Shown here: in pieces, positions 61,649 to 64,000 of the stretch
Numbering within the stretch: the stretch's first letter is position 1
Layout: each line of letters starts with the position of its first letter
NCBI RefSeq assembly: GCF_048544455.1
Contig: NC_133538.1
Coordinates: 40,497,969-40,561,968 of the forward strand
Source of the DNA: Silene latifolia
Taxonomy: Eukaryota > Streptophyta > Magnoliopsida > Caryophyllales > Caryophyllaceae
Direction: 5' to 3'
Length of the DNA: 64,000 nucleotides
The notes under the pieces: model-generated
What the model was told of the DNA's origin: nothing
Database searches by the model: none
The model's input: the letters and a program-made list of their open reading frames with translations, nothing else
Position numbers and translations under genes: made by a program

Positions 61649-62694
61649 ATGTGAAAGGGGTGCTAGAAGTATGCCATTCTTCTCCTTATGGTGGTCATCA
61701 TGGACCATCCAAGACCGTTGCAAAGGTGTTGCAATCCGGCTTCTATTGGCCAACTATGTTCCAAGATGCTAAGAATTTCGTGATGGCTTGTGATGCTTGC
61801 CAAAGGACGGGCTCCATATCAAGGAGGCACGAGATGCCTCTAAATGGTATCTTGGAAGTAGAGGTGTTCGATGTTTGGGGCATAGATTATCAAGGACCAT
61901 TTCCTTCCTCAAAAGGGAATCGGTATATTTTGGTTGCCGTTGATTATGTCTCTAAATGGGTAGAGGCAATTGCTACTCCAACTAATGATGCTTGCACCGT
62001 GATTAACTTGTTCAAGAAGATCATATTCGCAAGGTTCGGTGTTCCAAGAGCAATCATTAGTGATCGTGGTACTCATTTCGGTGAGAAACAACTTGATGCC
62101 TTGTTGGAAAAGTATGGAGTCTATCATAGAAGAGGCTTGGCTTACCACCCACAAACTAGTGGCCAAGTGGAGGTTTCCAACCATGACATCAAGTCCATAC
62201 TTGAGAAAGTTATTGCCAAATCACGAAAGGATTGGAGTATGAAGCTTGATGACACCTTATGGGCCTACCGTACCGCGTTTAAGACACCTATTGGTACCTC
62301 ACCATATAGGTTGGTCTATGGAAAGGCGTTCCATCTTCGCGTTGAGATGGAACAAAAGGCTTTTTGGGCAATTAAGGAGCTTAAAATGGACCCGAAATTG
62401 AGTGGAGAGAAGCGGTTATTGCAACTCAATGAACTTGATGAATTTCGTTTGCAAGCTTATGAGAGCTCATGTCTCTATAAGGAGAAAACAAAAAGATGGC
62501 ATGACAAGAAGATCTTGAACAAGGAATTTCAAATTGGTGATAAGGTCTTGCTATTCAATTCCCGTTACAAGCTATTTCCGGGAAAGTTACGATCACAGTG
62601 GACCGGTCCATATACCGTCACAAATGTCAACAAGTTCGGTTCTGTTGAACCCGAGCTAAATCATCTTCTTGAAATTCCTTGTTCAAGATCGTAA
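61609..62694 (+). pseudogene. Integrase
   Basis: The true reading enters near 61650 by frameshift; the first ATG at 61609 is out of context. HHCC zinc finger: [19 protein letters not shown] (His-x-His pair) and ACDACQRTG (Cys-x2-Cys). Catalytic core: [20 protein letters not shown] (first Asp), ISDRGTHF (second Asp), and [20 protein letters not shown] (the catalytic Glu position sits in QVEVSN). C-terminal region: [10 protein letters not shown] and [13 protein letters not shown], with FELN-type HLLEI. The end at 62694 is normal. Integrase inserts the cDNA into the genome. Confidence 0.92.
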
Positions 62695-63196
62695 AAAATA
62701 GAAGAAAAGAATTCACTTCCATAGACAAGCAGGTCAAACACGGGAAAAGGCAGTCAACCCCGATCGGGGTCGTGGTTCTGTGATTTTATTGCTGCTATTT
62801 GACGGGTAAAAAAAAAGCTTTTATCCTTCATTTGCAAACCCGACGGTACTTTCCTCTTCTCTATCTCCATTATTTTCTTCAATACTTCACCTAAAATCAC
62901 AAGGAAACATCAATTTCTTCATTGATTTGCAAGATTCATTCACCCATTAACATCAATTGGTAAGTTTCCTTCTCTTTTCTCTTTTCATTCATCCATTTCA
63001 ATCAATTAATTGGATTATGCAAACCCTAACTCAATTTGGGGGAATTCGATTTTGTGCTTTTTAGTGCTAGAAATTGATTGTAGAATGCTTATTACATGTT
63101 TGTAGTGTGAATTAGTTCACTAATTCATACTATTATGCCTATTAGGGTGAATTTTGGTTTGCCTTGAGATGAATTTGTGTCTTCAATTTCAGAAAA
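62695..63196 (+). other. Spacer before ORF1 with palindrome and probable leader intron
   Basis: Non-coding. It contains CCCCGATCGGGG at 62758-62769, a CT-rich leader-like stretch, a good 5' splice site (TTG|GTAAGT) at 62960, and a 3' splice site (CAATTTCAG) ending at 63192, four bases before the ORF1 ATG. It suggests a spliced or separately promoted ORF1 transcript. Confidence 0.6.
62758..62769. promoter_or_regulatory. Internal CCCCGATCGGGG palindrome
   Basis: Second copy of the LTR palindrome in the same element, 202 bp before the splice donor and 428 bp before ORF1. Confidence 0.6.
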
Positions 63197-64000
63197 ATGG
63201 CACCAAGAAGACCTCCTACCCAAGGTGCTTCTAAGAGAAGAAGAGGTGAGGCGGAATCCTCTTATGCTGCGGAGGATGTGCAAATGGAAGAAGTCTCGGA
63301 GTGGCAAGACCCGGATTTTCCGGGTCTGATCTTCAATTCACAAGCTCAATACAACAATTGGGTCATCTTGAAGAGCAAAGGTATGAAACCAACAAAATTT
63401 ATCAACCAAGCTTCTTTAAACAACATTGGAATTGAGAAAAATGTGAAAGCTTTGTTTAAAAATCTTGGTATGAAACATTGTTACACAATGAATTATAAGA
63501 CCTTCCCCGAACTCACCCTTGAGTTCTTGAGCTCTTTCGAGTTTTATAGGTCTAGGAAACCCGGTTTTATTGTTTTTATTACCTTTCGCTTGTTTAACGA
63601 AGACCATAAAATGGACTTAGCGGACTTTGCTGCTATCTTTCAATTGCCTCACAAGGACTTACCCATCAAATCACCTGGTGATTATAACCCCGTTTTGACT
63701 TGGAATGCAATCTCTCACTTGCCTTTTCCGGTTGGGATCATACCCCTCATCAATTTATTCATTATCCCGACATAAGGATTTGGCAAAGGTTTATGGGATG
63801 GACCTTTTTTGGGAGAAATGAACCTCACTCGGTGAGGAAGATTGAGGTAGAAATTTTGGGTGCTTTCTTGAATGTTAATGGTGATGAGAAATGGGGAATC
63901 AATATCCCTTACCACTTTGCGGTACACTTGACCAAACAATGTAATGTCAAGAATAGTTGTATTATCTCAGGAGGTTTGGTCACTAAGATTTCACACCACT
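63197..64000 (+). pseudogene. Athila-type ORF1 (env-position protein), continues past window
   Basis: The ATG at 63197 starts MAPRRPPTQGASKRRRGEAE, a basic N-terminus with a KRRRG cluster like a nuclear-localisation signal. Blocks QYNNWVILKSKGMKPTKF, FPELTLEFLSSFEF and DLADFAAIFQLP mark the Athila ORF1 family. The frame is lost near 63730; the continuing sense reading in the other frame (RIWQRFMGWTFFGRNE, then WGINIPYHFAVHLTKQC) runs open to the window end. I saw no transmembrane segment in the portion visible, so an envelope function is not supported by sequence here. Confidence 0.8.

Larger units (their letters stand above)
55521..64000 (+). mobile_element. Athila-like Ty3 retrotransposon with complete gag-pol region and ORF1, 3' end outside window
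   Basis: 5' LTR 55521-57075, primer site 57081-57098, gag 57210-58148, protease-RT 58151-60916, RNase H 60917-61648, integrase 61609-62694, spacer with palindrome and leader intron, ORF1 from 63197 to the window end. In gag-pol there are in-frame stops at 57959, 58146 and 60914 and frameshifts near 57400 and 61645; ORF1 has one near 63730. It is the only element here with all enzyme domains. The order gag-PR-RT-RH-IN-ORF1 and the primer site fit the Athila lineage. Confidence 0.92.

Overview
This window is plant nuclear DNA built almost entirely of transposable elements. The evidence is Ty3 (Athila-like and Tekay/Del-like) and Ty1/copia LTR retrotransposons, a CACTA element with plant-type introns, two MITEs, a plant pararetrovirus-like fragment and a piece of an NLR resistance gene. 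It looks like a repeat-rich eudicot genome. I cannot name the species from the sequence. I see no intact host gene, tRNA, rRNA or CRISPR array.

Layout. 1-1684: minus-strand pararetrovirus-like polyprotein relic, with a TAA microsatellite inside its movement-protein region. 1685-12238: a Tekay-like LTR plus leader on the plus strand, split by a complete minus-strand element (element 1, 2689-10810, TSD GTTTT). Element 1 has no pol but carries an Athila-like ORF1. 12239-15345: 3' end of an Athila-like element (B). 15346-17189: AT-rich, nothing recognised. 17195-17620: MITE. 17746-22500: CACTA element. 22759-23123: LTR-like piece. 23130-48671: a minus-strand copia relic (copia-A), split by element X (24071-46669, TSD ATAGT). 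X is split in turn by a 13.2 kb array of four LTRs (28640-41847, TSD ATGGT). 49077-49533: second MITE. 49690-55249: copia remains on the plus strand, with a solo LTR (51912-53304, TSD TCAGG). 55250-55453: NLR fragment. 55521 to the end: an Athila-like element with gag, protease, RT, RNase H, integrase and ORF1, running off the window.

How the parts fit together. Three LTR elements here (element 1, X and the array) have good LTRs and priming sites but no RT, RNase H or integrase. They could only have moved with enzymes supplied in trans. The Athila-like element at 55.5 kb has the full enzyme set but carries three stops and at least two frameshifts in gag-pol.

The most interesting signals are not ordinary genes. 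First, each LTR family has its own short inverted-repeat motif (CTCGATCGAG, GTCGATCGAC, CCCCGATCGGGG, GACGggCGTC or AATCCGggCGGATT, CACTCGGTCGAGTG). In the Athila-like families the motifs cluster 40-150 bp upstream of the LTR TATA box and recur inside the same element, in X just upstream of a second TATA box before ORF1. Second, a hairpin with a GGGA/GGA loop and covarying stems sits immediately before the polypurine tract in three families, and a related hairpin lies further inside. Third, the four-LTR array has a single target-site duplication, and its LTR copies differ mostly at CAG/CTG trinucleotides.
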